From: Trichomonas vaginalis G3
Lineage: Eukaryota; Parabasalia; Trichomonadida; Trichomonadidae
Direction of reading: 5' to 3'
Assembly (NCBI RefSeq): GCF_026262505.1
Contig: NC_067204.1
Location: 2,513,797 to 2,577,796 of the forward strand
Length of the DNA stretch: 64,000 nt
The notes under the pieces are model-generated. The model was not told the DNA's origin. It ran no database searches and saw only the letters and a list, made by a program, of their open reading frames with translations. Of this stretch, positions 26,651-37,368 are shown in pieces. The position numbers and the translations under genes are program-made. Position 1 is the first letter of the stretch; the number at the start of each line of letters is the position of its first letter.

Positions 26651-27526
26651 TCAAGCTTGACTTTTTACAATTTGAACTTTGTTCGCGTAGATATGAATTC
26701 TGAAAGAAGTATGAGGGTCTTGTATGACTTTGTACTTCTCCCATAGTTCATGTCTGTCAAACTTACCTGCCATGGACTCTTTCATAAGTTCCATGAAATC
26801 GTCTTCGGACAATCCGGGGAAAAGTATAATGTCAGTCAGTATTCTTTTAACATCCTTACTTAAACTCTTTGCTGTCTGTACACAAATGACAACTGAGATG
26901 TTAAAGTGTCTGAGCTTCTTAAGAATTCGACACATATCTTGTTCTCTATTCTTAAGCAAAGGATGAGAAGCAAAGTCATCTAAGATAAGAAGACACCTAT
27001 GAGGGTATGTCTTCCAATCGTAAGATTGCAATTTCTTCGAAATGTATTCTATCTCTTTCTGTTTGTTTCTGAAGTGTTTCTTCTCTAATATTCTCTGCAT
27101 TTCCTCATTTGGGTCTTTAAACTTAGAATTTATATACTCATTTATAGCATTATACTTCAAAACTCTTCTTTGGTACTTCTTTATCCAATCTAACAACTCA
27201 GAGTCTTTTATACATACTAACTTAGACTTCTTTATAATATCTTTGAACGAATTGACGGTTTGGTCAAATTGACCAGAAGTACTACAAATGACTACTAACT
27301 CATAGAATGGGTTCTTCTCATCTAGTTCTTGTTGTTGTGCAGCCATTTTAAGATAAGTGAAAGTCTTACCCGACCCAGGTGGTGCAATTAGACCTGTTAT
27401 ACCATTCTGAGCAAATAAGAACTTGTCATGTATGGGTTTTATCTGAGCATTTTCTAACTTCCTCTTGTTCTTATTTAAAACATTCTCAAATTTCTTGTCA
27501 ATGTCAGCAAACTTTTTTTCTAACAT
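26651..27526 (-). CDS. FtsK/HerA-type packaging ATPase (copy B, intact)
   Basis: It is nearly identical to copy A (418-1293): 291 aa with Walker A APPGSGKT and Walker B LLILDD. The start is the ATG at 27524-27526, downstream of the same 36-bp divergent spacer. It is one of the few large genes of copy B without a frameshift. Confidence 0.85.
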   Translation of the reverse strand: MLEKKFADIDKKFENVLNKNKRKLENAQIKPIHDKFLFAQNGITGLIAPPGSGKTFTYLKMAAQQQELDEKNPFYELVVICSTSGQFDQTVNSFKDIIKKSKLVCIKDSELLDWIKKYQRRVLKYNAINEYINSKFKDPNEEMQRILEKKHFRNKQKEIEYISKKLQSYDWKTYPHRCLLILDDFASHPLLKNREQDMCRILKKLRHFNISVVICVQTAKSLSKDVKRILTDIILFPGLSEDDFMELMKESMAGKFDRHELWEKYKVIQDPHTSFRIHIYANKVQIVKSQA

Positions 27527-27562
27527 ATTTTTAGAAAAATTAAAATTTTTATCTTTTAGAAA

Positions 27563-28015
27563 ATGTCTAGCGATTTCGCTATCTATATTCGAGACAAACT
27601 TTTTGACAGCAAAACATCTGTCGACCATAAAATCTTACATAGTGTAAACAAGAAAGGGGAATTTGTTCTAAAGTTCTGTTTCTGGGAATATGACAAGAAC
27701 CATAAAACATTAAGCAGAGCAGTCTTAAAATTTGTCAATGACAGACTTGTTGACAGAGATGACGCCTCTTGGAAAGATGAAGTCCAACAAAATTTCTTAG
27801 AATGCAAAGAAGACACATGCGCTGTTCTTGAAGATGAAATAGAAAACAGAATAGAAGAGCTATTAAAGGACAAGGAACTTTTACATAAATATAGTTGCGC
27901 CAAATTTGACATAACTCCACCAGAAAAGAAGAAGAAAGAAAAGAAAGAAAAGAAAGTAGAAGAAGAGAAGAAAGAACCTGAACCAGTTCCAGAGAAAAAG
28001 AAATTTGACATGTAA
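27563..28015 (+). CDS. 150-aa protein with lysine/glutamate-rich tail (copy B)
   Basis: This is the intact counterpart of 1330-1782. The differences are conservative replacements near residues 62-72, 85 and 115, all within an open frame. Confidence 0.7.
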   Translation: MSSDFAIYIRDKLFDSKTSVDHKILHSVNKKGEFVLKFCFWEYDKNHKTLSRAVLKFVNDRLVDRDDASWKDEVQQNFLECKEDTCAVLEDEIENRIEELLKDKELLHKYSCAKFDITPPEKKKKEKKEKKVEEEKKEPEPVPEKKKFDM

Positions 28016-28031
28016 AAATAAAATTTTATTT

Positions 28032-28451
28032 TTAGAACATTTCTGGGTCAATGTCAATGTTCTCTTCCTCTTTAGGAGTAAACACTGGCTTAGACTCTAA
28101 AATCTTTTTACCCAATTTACCTTGAACTTCTACAACTTTAGACTCATAATATTCATAGTCGTCTGCTTTCTTTGGTTCATAAGGTATAACAAGTTTGTAT
28201 GCTTTGCCTTCTTTAAGGTTTGAGAACCTTCTGTCAAAACTTTCTTTGACTGCTAATAAACCTTCTATGTCTAAGTCTTCAAATTTCGCACCATTTTTAG
28301 TCACAATAGCAAACTTAACTGGTTCGATGTTCCAAACTTTGCTGAATGAAGACTTTTCAAAATGGTAGAAGTAAACATTCAAATATGTGAATGGGTCTAG
28401 TTCTTCTTTAAGTCCTGACATGTACTTGTTTACTGAGATGAATTTTGCCAT
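28032..28451 (-). CDS. 139-aa acidic-tailed protein (copy B)
   Basis: This is the intact counterpart of 1799-2218; it begins MAKFISVNKY and ends EEENIDIDPEMF. It has only a few amino-acid differences from copy A. Confidence 0.6.
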   Translation of the reverse strand: MAKFISVNKYMSGLKEELDPFTYLNVYFYHFEKSSFSKVWNIEPVKFAIVTKNGAKFEDLDIEGLLAVKESFDRRFSNLKEGKAYKLVIPYEPKKADDYEYYESKVVEVQGKLGKKILESKPVFTPKEEENIDIDPEMF

Positions 28452-28486
28452 CTTTTCTATCGGATAAAAAAATATTTTTTTAAAAT

Positions 28487-29725
28487 TTACTCATAAAAAT
28501 TTTTCTTTGTATATACACCATTCTGTACGTCTAAAAGACTTTTGACATTTGCCAAGAATGTTCGTTTAGACGCTGTCATATAACCATATTCTTGACAATA
28601 TTGTTTATACGAATCGTACAATGACCTTTCATCTAATGACACAAAGTCAGTTTCATCTATGAACAGTTCATATACACTCTTGTTTGCTTCTAACAATGTT
28701 TGTCTCTCTTCGGTATGTGGAATTTTGTCTTGGATTGAACTTTGAAATATCTAATGTCATAAAATATGAGAACAAGTGGTTGTAAAAGTCAGATGTCAAA
28801 GTTTCTGCTAAGTCGTCAAAATATTCTGTATCTTGCATATGAGAATCTGGACGTTCTGACAACTACATATCTTCTGTCAGAACTTTCTAACTTCATCGGA
28901 ACAGCATTGTTTGAAAACCATAATGAAGTTTGCAACATTTTCACAAACTCTTTGTCTTTATACTTTCTTTCAACAACTCCAACTTTATCTGTTATAAGAC
29001 TCTTCAAAGCATCTGAGTTTAAAACTTTTGTGTATCTATACTTTGAAGTTCATTGCAAACTATAAGTTTCATATTTCTCTATTGAGGAGTTAAACTTGCC
29101 ACAGATGTTTTCTAAGTTTGTCATATTCGGATTCGAATAGCCCTCTAATAGTTTGCATAAGATATCTGTAAAGAATGTGTTCTTACCAGTTCCTTGTTTT
29201 CCAATTATAATGAGAGCAGTTTCATTTTTAGCACTTGGATGTTGTAAGATGTTTGCAAACCAACATAAGATATACTCATAAACCTTTTCGTTTCCATTGC
29301 ATATAATTTCTTTGACATGGTCTAACCAAGCTTCTATAATATTTTCTTTCCATTCTTACTTGTTCATATTTATATCAGTGAAGATAGAATAGAAGTTTTG
29401 GAGAAGGTGTATAGAACTTTATACCTCGAACTGAAAAATCTTCTAACTTGACAATAAGATATCCCAAGCATCTAACATCTTCATGCCAACTTGTACGACT
29501 TTTATTTTCTTAAGTTTCTGTCTACATTCTTGTTCTGAAACTATTGTCGCTTTAGGTTTGTTAAAGACTACATCCCATTCTTTCATAACATAACATTCTG
29601 GGGCAGAGTCGACATAAATGACTAAACGTTTCAAATTCTCGACTGCTTTGTTATAGTCTCTAAATGGACACATATTTCTGAATGCTTGGAAGTCATAAAA
29701 ATCTGAAAACATCTATTCTGTACAT
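28487..29725 (-). pseudogene. SF3 helicase, multiply frameshifted (copy B)
   Basis: This is the copy B version of 2255-3490. Single-base indels are visible near 28725, 28853, 28915, 29030, 29355 and 29706. Walker A (GKQGTGKN, near 29190) is readable. The copy cannot make a full helicase. Confidence 0.85.
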
Positions 29726-29754
29726 TTTTATAAAAATAAAAAAAATATTTTTTT

Positions 29755-30550
29755 TTATTCTTGACTTTGTTGTTGCATTTGTTGCATTTGTTGTTCTTGA
29801 GCTATTGTTGTTGAAGTTGTTCTTGTAATACAATACTTTCACCAGTTGCATCTTCCAATTCGAAACTTTCTGCCGTCATTGACAAATACATAGGACATAA
29901 AAGTTTTACAGGAACAAAGTTTGCGTCAACTAATGTCAACGTTATACTTGCCAAAGTGTTTGAGTTCACTAAGGTTGAAAATTCTGCATTCGAATGAACA
30001 ATAGGCAAACCAGCAGAGAAAGTATTGTTTATACGCATAAGTATCTTTTGGTCATAATAGTTTCTGTCGACATTCGAATAACACTTTGAACCTAAGTTTG
30101 AAACAATATATAAGATTGGTGTGCTTAATGTCAATGGAATAGACATTCCTTGTATGACACCTTTTCCTGTTATAGGAAACTGTTGGTAGTAAAAACCAGA
30201 AATAAGTTTTGTATTATAGCTCATATCGTTTATAGTAAACTCAGTCGGACATCCAAACATAATGAAACCTGCTCTAGTTGCAGCACATGTTACACCGTAC
30301 TTAAAGTATTAAATAAGTCAACAAAACCTGTTGGTGGTATATCTGAGTAAGTATCTTCAAAGGAGTATTTTTTACCATTCACAACAATAAAGTCTTCTGG
30401 TGTCAAAAGAGCAAAACAGGCTTTAGTCGTCATTGTGTTTAAGGTTAGTTTACAATATCGTCCTTGAGGACTTTGTAAGTTTGTTGTTATAGAATTATAT
30501 GACTCAGGGTTTTTAGTCGTAATAGTATAAACCATTATGTCTTCTGCCAT
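29755..30550 (-). pseudogene. Penton-like minor capsid protein, frameshifted (copy B)
   Basis: This is the copy B version of 3519-4324. The N-terminal part extends correctly through KKYSFEDTYSDIPPTGFVDL, showing that the two halves are one gene. It breaks near 30296. The Q/M tail has one repeat fewer than copy A and a further base loss. Confidence 0.6.
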
Positions 30551-30554
30551 TTAC

Positions 30555-31135
30555 TTAGCAAATAAATTTTAATGAAATGTTGTGGTCGTCAAATATTTTT
30601 ATAACGTCTGGGAAACTATATTTTAAGTTCAACGTTTCACCTCCTTTCATAACGTATATCTTGTCAATGACATTATATGAAACACCACAGCAACTAATGT
30701 CGGGTTCTATTTCTTTGATGTTTATATCGTCTGCCTCTGTCAAAAGTTTCAATAGTTCTTTCAAAACTTCATGAGGTGCAATGACATATGAGTTCACTTT
30801 TACAGGGTTGTGTTCGACCAAGTTTAACATTATACTTAAAGCTTGACAAATCTTCTCCTGAGTTTGAAGTTTGTCTTTCAGTTGTTGGTAGTCGTTTCGA
30901 ATATCTGCAACAGAACTTAAGTCTCTGCTAACTTCAGGATATGTTGGTTGTTCTTTTACAGGAACAATTGTTATACCATCTTCGTCTCGTATGGTTTCCC
31001 CACTTCAACATCTCTGTCTTTGACATTGACAATAACACTTTGACTGTTTGTTTGAGTTGGTGAATTTAACTTCACATCTGCCACCGCCATTAAACCTTTT
31101 GAAACACTCACGCTTCTATTTTTCGGAAATGACAT
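30555..31135 (-). pseudogene. 193-aa protein MSFPKNRS, one frameshift (copy B)
   Basis: This is the copy B version of 4571-5152. One T is missing near 30985. The 76-aa gene that precedes it in copies A and C is absent, so its stop lies four bases from the penton-like start. Confidence 0.65.
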
Positions 31136-31153
31136 TTTACTTAGAATAAAAAG

Positions 31154-31573
31154 ATGGACGTATTCGGATATCTTATTGAATTGAAGCAGAACAAAGTTTA
31201 TACTCACAAACAATACAAATACATTGACAGAATAGTTCTTTACACAAACAATGGTAAATGTTATAGAATAGCAGTCTTTGCTGAACCTAAATATTTTCAT
31301 AAAGCAAAGAAAGTTGGTATAACTGAAATGGTGAAAGTTCTTGAAGCAGACAAAAATATAACTTCAAAACTTACAGATATTTCTAAAGGTAAGTTTATCT
31401 TACAATATTATGTCAAAACTGGCGTACTGTCAATATTTGACGGAGAGAAGTCAGTTCAAGAACAACTTACTGACCTGCTGCCAAAATCTGCTCGATGGAA
31501 GCTGTCGTTATGCCAATCTGAGGAGCCCCAGCAGGTTTCATCGAACGAATCTTCAAAAGAGCATCTTCCGTGA
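31154..31573 (+). CDS. 139-aa protein overlapping the capsid gene end (copy B, intact)
   Basis: The intact frame starts MDVFGYLIELKQNKVYTHKQ. It is unrecognised; it looks like a small alpha/beta domain with a polar C-terminus ending SSNESSKEHLP. Its last 31 codons (31482-31573) are antisense to the last 31 codons of the major capsid gene. It is divergent from the 193-aa gene over 18 bases. Intact only in copy B. Confidence 0.65.
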   Translation: MDVFGYLIELKQNKVYTHKQYKYIDRIVLYTNNGKCYRIAVFAEPKYFHKAKKVGITEMVKVLEADKNITSKLTDISKGKFILQYYVKTGVLSIFDGEKSVQEQLTDLLPKSARWKLSLCQSEEPQQVSSNESSKEHLP

Positions 31574-33072
31574 AAAGTGCTATTGGTTTTTGTAAACTTC
31601 TTTGCTCTCAGTTCATCTGGACCGTCTCTGTCACCAGTATATTGTATTTGTACAGTACCAACAGTTGAAATACCACCCATAAAGTCTTCTGAGTCAGCAA
31701 ATGGAATGCCAAGCCAAAAGTTTGAACGGTCTCCATTTGTATATTGAGTTTTTTGACCTCCTGTATGAGTCCATACTTTCACATATGGCATAATAGAACT
31801 TTGCATTTCAGGGTTAATGGTTGTTGTGAAGTTGTTGTTAAAGTTCATAGCATCTAATGTCAAGTTGTATGACCTCATATCCTCAACTGTAGAATATTCT
31901 TCTCTTGGATAATATTTGCCATCTATGTTTATATGATATTTAATACCGGGGTTGTAGAAACAAGAATAGTCATTTATAGTTCGTCTGAACAGTACAAACA
32001 TAGTATCTGCATGTTTCATTGCAGTTGTTAAAGCAATATCTGTTCTTGCACCTGGGTCAGCACTTTGGTTTCCAACTTCACCTGCAAAGTCTTTGACAGA
32101 TATTTGTGTATAGGGAACATAAGTGGAACTGCAATATATTTGGCAGCTAAAGCATTTGAAATATCTGGGTCCAACATATAGACTGCAAGTCTGCTTTCTA
32201 TTCTCTTGCATTCAAACTTTTCGCATGTAAACTTAACTGGGTCCCAAGCAGTTCCAGCAGCATTGAAATAATAGTTTACTTCATTGTTGAAGTTTGAGAA
32301 ACCAAAGTCTAAGTCAACTTTGTCTTTGCAAAATTCGGCGAATGATGTTTGATTTGTTCCCTTACGTCTGTAAGAGTGAATGGGTCTTGTGTTGGTGCAA
32401 TGACTAAGTTATTTTTGCTTGGAGTAAGTTCGATAGAAATTTTTCCTGCCCAGTTTGGCAAGTATCTTAAAAACCTGAAGATGAGGAAAGATGACAAAGG
32501 AACTCTAAGTTTCAGTTTTACTTTAGTGCAGCAGTTCCATCTGAACCAGAAAGGTTAACATAAACTCCTGGAACGTTAGGGTCAAGTCTTCTTATTTTCT
32601 CAATATTTGCATACTGGTCTGTTTGTTCTCTAGCTTGTGGTTGTACTGAGTTTCTCAAAGCGAACCATTCATAGTTTGCCCATGTTACTGTTTGAACTAA
32701 GTCAGAGTTAGAATATATCTTATATCCCATGAAAACTTCTGGAGCATATTGGTATCCGACATAGAAAATTCCATTGCAACCTTTCTTGTCAGACAACTTG
32801 GCAGAAGGTTTTATTTCAATGTCTTGTTCCACGTATAAGAATGAGTTGTCAATAGAAATAATATGAAACCTGTCGCAAGCAATATCTACTGTTGTTGAAG
32901 AACCTTCTCCAAACTCACCTACGTTTCCATAAGAAACAGCAGTTGTATATTCGTAAGTTCCAGGAACTATTTCTGACCTTCTAATGGCATTGTCGCATTC
33001 GTTATACCATTCGGAAACATTTCCGTTCATGGCATCCAAAACTGTTGGCGTTATATTCTGAGCGGCGTACAT
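31482..33072 (-). pseudogene. Major capsid protein candidate, frameshifted (copy B)
   Basis: This is the copy B version of 5485-7083, with frameshifts near 31589, 32107 and 32527. The variable loop at about 32333-32390 is of the same type as copy C, different from copy A. Confidence 0.75.
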
Positions 33073-33104
33073 TTCATATGGGTAAAAATATAGAATAGTT
33101 GGAT

Positions 33105-36100
33105 TTATTTGTCATAATAGAACCCACTCGTACCAAGCTTTACTTTCTTCCTGACTGAGTTTTTAACTCTTCTTTTTCCTTCATTGCCACTACTTTCACT
33201 AGATGAAGTTACTTCTTCACTACTTTCACTTTGTTCTACTCTTCTCTTCTTCTTTGGTGTCGCTTTTGGTAACTTGCCCTCTGCTTCAAGTTGTTGCATC
33301 TTTGCCTCATGTTCACCTAGTATGTTGTAAATTTCCCATGTCCTTTTTTGCCTTTGGGCTCTGGTCGCCCATCTCAGGTAACCTATATCTAGAAAGATTT
33401 TGTCATAGTTTGTATTTGAGTCTTCGCGTATTGTTTGCATGACTCTTTCCTGAGTTTCCGGTTCAAGCTCTTCAAACAGAGCTTGTCCATATGGAATAAG
33501 CTCGTTTCCAAATATATGTTTTTGTAGCCATTCTGGTTTTCTTTCCATGTTACCAATAATATCTTTTGTGAATGGGAAAGCTTTTACCCAATGTTTCAGT
33601 CTTGCGTCATTTATTTCTGTAGTTGGTTTTATTTTTGTCAAGGAACATGTTTTTCAATACTAACATTTCATTTGGTACTGTCCATTTGAGTTTTCTTAAA
33701 TATTCATCCCTTCTCAGTTCATTGTCTGCAAAGTAAGTTTTTATGACATTTTGTAAACTTTCGTTTGCAAAGGTCATGTACAATAGGTTCTCTTCCTTCT
33801 ATCTCCCTAACTTTCTTTCTAAACTCTTCACCAAATATACCATCTCTATGGTTCTGTGTAGTTCTTTGAGATAAATGTTCTAGAACGTCAGGTTTATATT
33901 TCCATCAGCCATGTTCATTTCATACTGGTCCAAAATATCTGCATGTTTCATATCTTTCAATGGCATTAAAGCCGCGCTGAAAATACCAGCTATATCTGGT
34001 TCACCATTTCACTTCCCTTGCGTCTACAACTTCTTGGAATTGTGGTTGTAAGTTTATGAACCACCTATCCGGATTAGCTTTATGACCCCATCTCATTGTA
34101 GTTCCATAGTCTGCAGAAACAAAAGTAGGTTTGTTTCCATATTGGTTAGGTTCTGAATGAACTTTAAACAATGTTTCATTTCTATATGTTTTGTTGAAAT
34201 TTAACCTTTTATTTTCACCGAGTTCAGCCAAAGATTGAACGTTATATGGTCGTAAGTAAAAAGGATTGTTGTATTTGCGTACACTTTCTTTCAGTTCTTC
34301 CATTCTATGCTGAATATTTTCATCTGATGTTGGAGTCTTTTGTATGTCGGCGAACATTTTTCGATATTCTTCTACTATGTCAGCTGAATTTTTCTTAGAC
34401 TCTTGGAAAGATTCCATATTCTCCGCATACTCTTGTTGAGGGTCAAGATTTTTCGGCTGTTCCAAATCTTCATCTAGTTCTGTGAAGTTAGTTTCCAAAG
34501 GAGGGACTTGTTTGTTTCCTTCAGGCTCTTCTAGCTGTTGTTGCTGAACTATTTCTTCCATGTCTGGTTGTATCTGAACTTCTTCCTGTGGAGTTTCTTG
34601 TACCTCATCTGCTGGCATTCATATATTCCGAGACCGTTTTTAACAAGTTCCCTATTTAAGTCATCCGCATTCATAACCCTTTCTTCTTTCGTTCCGTCTC
34701 TATTTTTTACGCGTTTCATGAAGATAGTTGAATTATCATTTATCTCTGACACCAAATATCTCGGAGTAAATTCATTCATGTCATTTGGATGATATGCTAT
34801 TAAATCATATCCCTTAGCGAGCTTGTATTTTCCAGGTTTGAAATTATATCCCATTTGGTGCTGAACCATAAAGCTAAATAGGTTCGGGTCAGTATTTCCT
34901 TCCTTGAACTTTCTAATAGCTTCTTTATATCTGTCACTAAAGTCAAGAGTATCTGGGTAACCATAATTTCCTTAAGCATTTTTAAGAATTCTTGGTTTCC
35001 TTGTTCTCTACTTCTTTTATGTCCTTGCTCTGTTTGTGGTGCAGTGTTTTGAACTGTTGGTTGTGGTGCAGTGTTTTGAACTGTTGGTTGTGGTGCAGTG
35101 TTTGAACTGTTGGTTGTGGTGCAGTGTTTTGAACTGTTGGTTGTTGTGTTGGTTGTTGTGTTGGTTTTGGTGCATGCCTGTGTCTGTGTCCATGTGACGA
35201 TGTAAATGTTTTAGGTAGTCCTGGTGCAGGTGCTTCTCTTGGAGGGTTTGGTGGTATATAAGTTCCACCAGCTGGCACATATGTTCCATCTGCAGCATAA
35301 TGTCCTACCTGACTTTTCGTTCTTAAGAAAGCATTTACTAGGTCTGTTTTGGTCTGTTGTAACTCTTTTTCTTGACTTTCCACAACAGTTGCTCTAACGG
35401 CGTCATAGGCACTTTGAACTGCCTGTCTCGTTGCTGCATCTGTTATTTTCGTCATATTTTGTGCTACTTCTCTTAACTCGTTGTCGAAACCTTCAGACTT
35501 CAGTTTCTTTCCAGATGAGAAGTCGTTCACTAGTTTCACCTTACTATGAAGAGCTTCGAAGGCGTTCTTAAAGTCAGCATTCATTAAAGCTTCATTTGAA
35601 CTGTCTTCATCCGCTTGTATTTTTGTCCTTATTGACCCTATAAGTTGGGCTGCTTTAGCGTTGGCTTGGGCATCTAACCAGTCATTATTAGCTTTTATAT
35701 ATTCTGCGCTTTTCATTGCCTTTTGCATGGCTGCGTCGTTATTTTTACTTTCTTGTGCTAAGTTTTCATACTGTACGGTTTGGTTTTGCAACTGTAAAAG
35801 TTTTTCTGCCTTTACATTTGCTTCAACTTCTTTTTTATACTCATCGCTATCCATATATGTCTTCAGGGCTTTTTGTTTTATTTCTTCATCTTTCAGTACT
35901 TTATATTGAGTAGTATGGTTTTTCAAATTTATAACATCTTGTTCCATTTTTGCTACTTCTGCTGCTTTTTCTGACACTTTTTTCGCATATTCCTCTGTAC
36001 TTAGTTCTTTCAGTTGTTCTTCTTTCTTCTTTTTCTCTACGTTTAACTCATTGAGTTTCTTTGTGTGTCTGTCATATTCTAGTTTCTTTTCGTTTTCACT

Positions 36101-36430
36101 TATTTGTTTCTGTATGTCTATGTTTGACTTTTTGACATCTGTTATTTGATTTTTGAGTGAACTCAAATTCATTTGACTTTGAGGGTTATAAGCTGTTCCG
36201 TCTGCAGCTCCACCATAGCCTGCCATTTTCGCTAAAAGTGCCGCTCTTAAACCTCCACTCTGTGCACCAATAACTCGGCTTAAAAGCATAGGGTTGCTTG
36301 ACATTTGTTGCAACATAGTGGGGTCATTCATCATTTGTTGTTGCAACTGTTGTTGTGGTGTCAGTTTTACTATTGGATGTTTCAATGCTCCCTTCCTCTT
36401 ACGTATATTCTTACGTAGCTTACGTGGCAT
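33105..36430 (-). pseudogene. Large internal protein of about 1,100 aa, frameshifted (copy B)
   Basis: This is the copy B version of 7116-10435. Breaks occur near 34968 (a lost A), 35100 (repeat array), 34618, 33775 and 33630. The C-terminus is complete here (ending GTSGFYYDK and TAA at 33105), which defines the gene end for all copies. Confidence 0.7.
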
Positions 36431-36729
36431 TTTAAGTGAAGTTAAAAAGCGGTTTTTGACAGATGTTTATATGACACTATTTGTTCAGCACAAAAAACTA
36501 CTCGGTCAAAGTGTTGTCAGTTTTGTAAAATAACCGTCCGATCTCATTCTATAAGGGGAAAAGGCTTCTCAAAGTATACTTCCTTGGAACGCCTGTAACT
36601 TTTCCTGTAGCGACGATAGACCCTTACTTGTCCGGACAAAGTTATACTATTTTGAGTGCTCTACAAAAAAGTCAACGGCTGGTCGGCTGGGGTTCGGTCC
36701 TCCTCTTGGGTCTTGGGCAAAATTTCTTA
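36431..36729. other. Right subterminal region of copy B
   Basis: The region is non-coding. It is conserved with 10436-10660 and 39800-40090, with palindrome TTGTCCGGACAA at 36628-36639. Compared with copy A it has about 80 extra bases next to the terminal repeat (ATTTTGAGTGCTCTAC to TTGGGCAAAATTTC), which copy C shares. Confidence 0.7.
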
Positions 36730-36779
36730 GGGGCTAGAAGGGGCGCAGCCCCTGGAAGCCCCACTACCTTTTTTTTTTT
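36730..36779. repeat. Right terminal inverted repeat of copy B with nested hairpin
   Basis: The outer arms GGGGCT (36730-36735) and AGCCCC (36757-36762) enclose an inner hairpin GGGGC-GCA-GCCCC (36740-36752). CACTACC and an 11-base T-run complete the end. The inner hairpin differs from the left end in four positions, all of which keep base pairing. Confidence 0.88.
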
Positions 36780-36890
36780 GCTATGATGTACTGATTCATG
36801 ATCAGTACATCATAGCCAACAATTCCTTATACAAAGTTCAAAAACTTGGGTGCAATCAGTTCTGATTGCACCCAAGTTTTTGAACTTTCC
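36780..36890. repeat. Target duplication and remainder of the palindrome satellite
   Basis: GCTAT (36780-36784) is the second copy of the target duplication. The satellite unit interrupted at 13328 then continues through hairpins 1 and 2 and stops within the second arm of hairpin 2 at about 36890. Confidence 0.9.
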
Positions 36891-37368
36891 ATTAACAATT
36901 GTTCAATCACATTTATACAACCCAAATCTATACCAATCATACTCTTATTCATACATCATATTTTAAAAACTTTTTTGCAATATGATGTTATTGCAACAAA
37001 TTTTTTCTTTTCTACTTCCAATTAGCACCTTAAAAACATTAGACACAATCACTGGCTCATATGCTCCTATTCTGAATCTAACACTATGCAAATTTATACA
37101 ATTTCTCCACAAATCTTACATTCATTTTAATTTCAACGACCATTATTACCACAAAGAATCTTACCTTCCCTACAAAATCTAACTATCTATCAATTTAAAA
37201 AATGTTACAAAATATTAAATGAATTTTTTTTTCTATACGTAATTTAAAGTTCTTAAACTCTCAGCATCAGAATATCCTTACATAGCTTAGCTATATATCG
37301 TATTACTTTATGAATAAAAAAATTATTTAAATTATAATAAAATGTTTATTCGTATTTTTACTTTATTT
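36891..37368. other. AT-rich host spacer
   Basis: I see no gene that I can support. The region is AT-rich, and a 66-codon frame at 36982-37182 has no coding signature beyond its ATG. Confidence 0.5.

Larger units (their letters stand above)
13329..36779. mobile_element. Complete Maverick/Polinton-like element, copy B (23,451 bp)
   Basis: Both ends are defined by an A-run (13329-13345) or T-run (36769-36779) next to GGTAGTGGGGCTTCC, and by the GCTAT target duplication. The left arm (13607-20634) carries methyltransferase, virion-like, fibre and integrase genes. The middle (20750-26640) is a repeat-rich accessory region. The right arm (26651-36430) carries ATPase, helicase and capsid genes on the minus strand. 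Integrase, helicase, fibre and capsid genes all have frameshifts, so the copy is probably no longer autonomous. Confidence 0.93.

Noticed and set aside
36982-37182. 66-aa frame MMLLQQIFSF in the host spacer
   Set aside because: The composition fits AT-rich non-coding DNA, with no motif, no neighbour support and no second copy for comparison.
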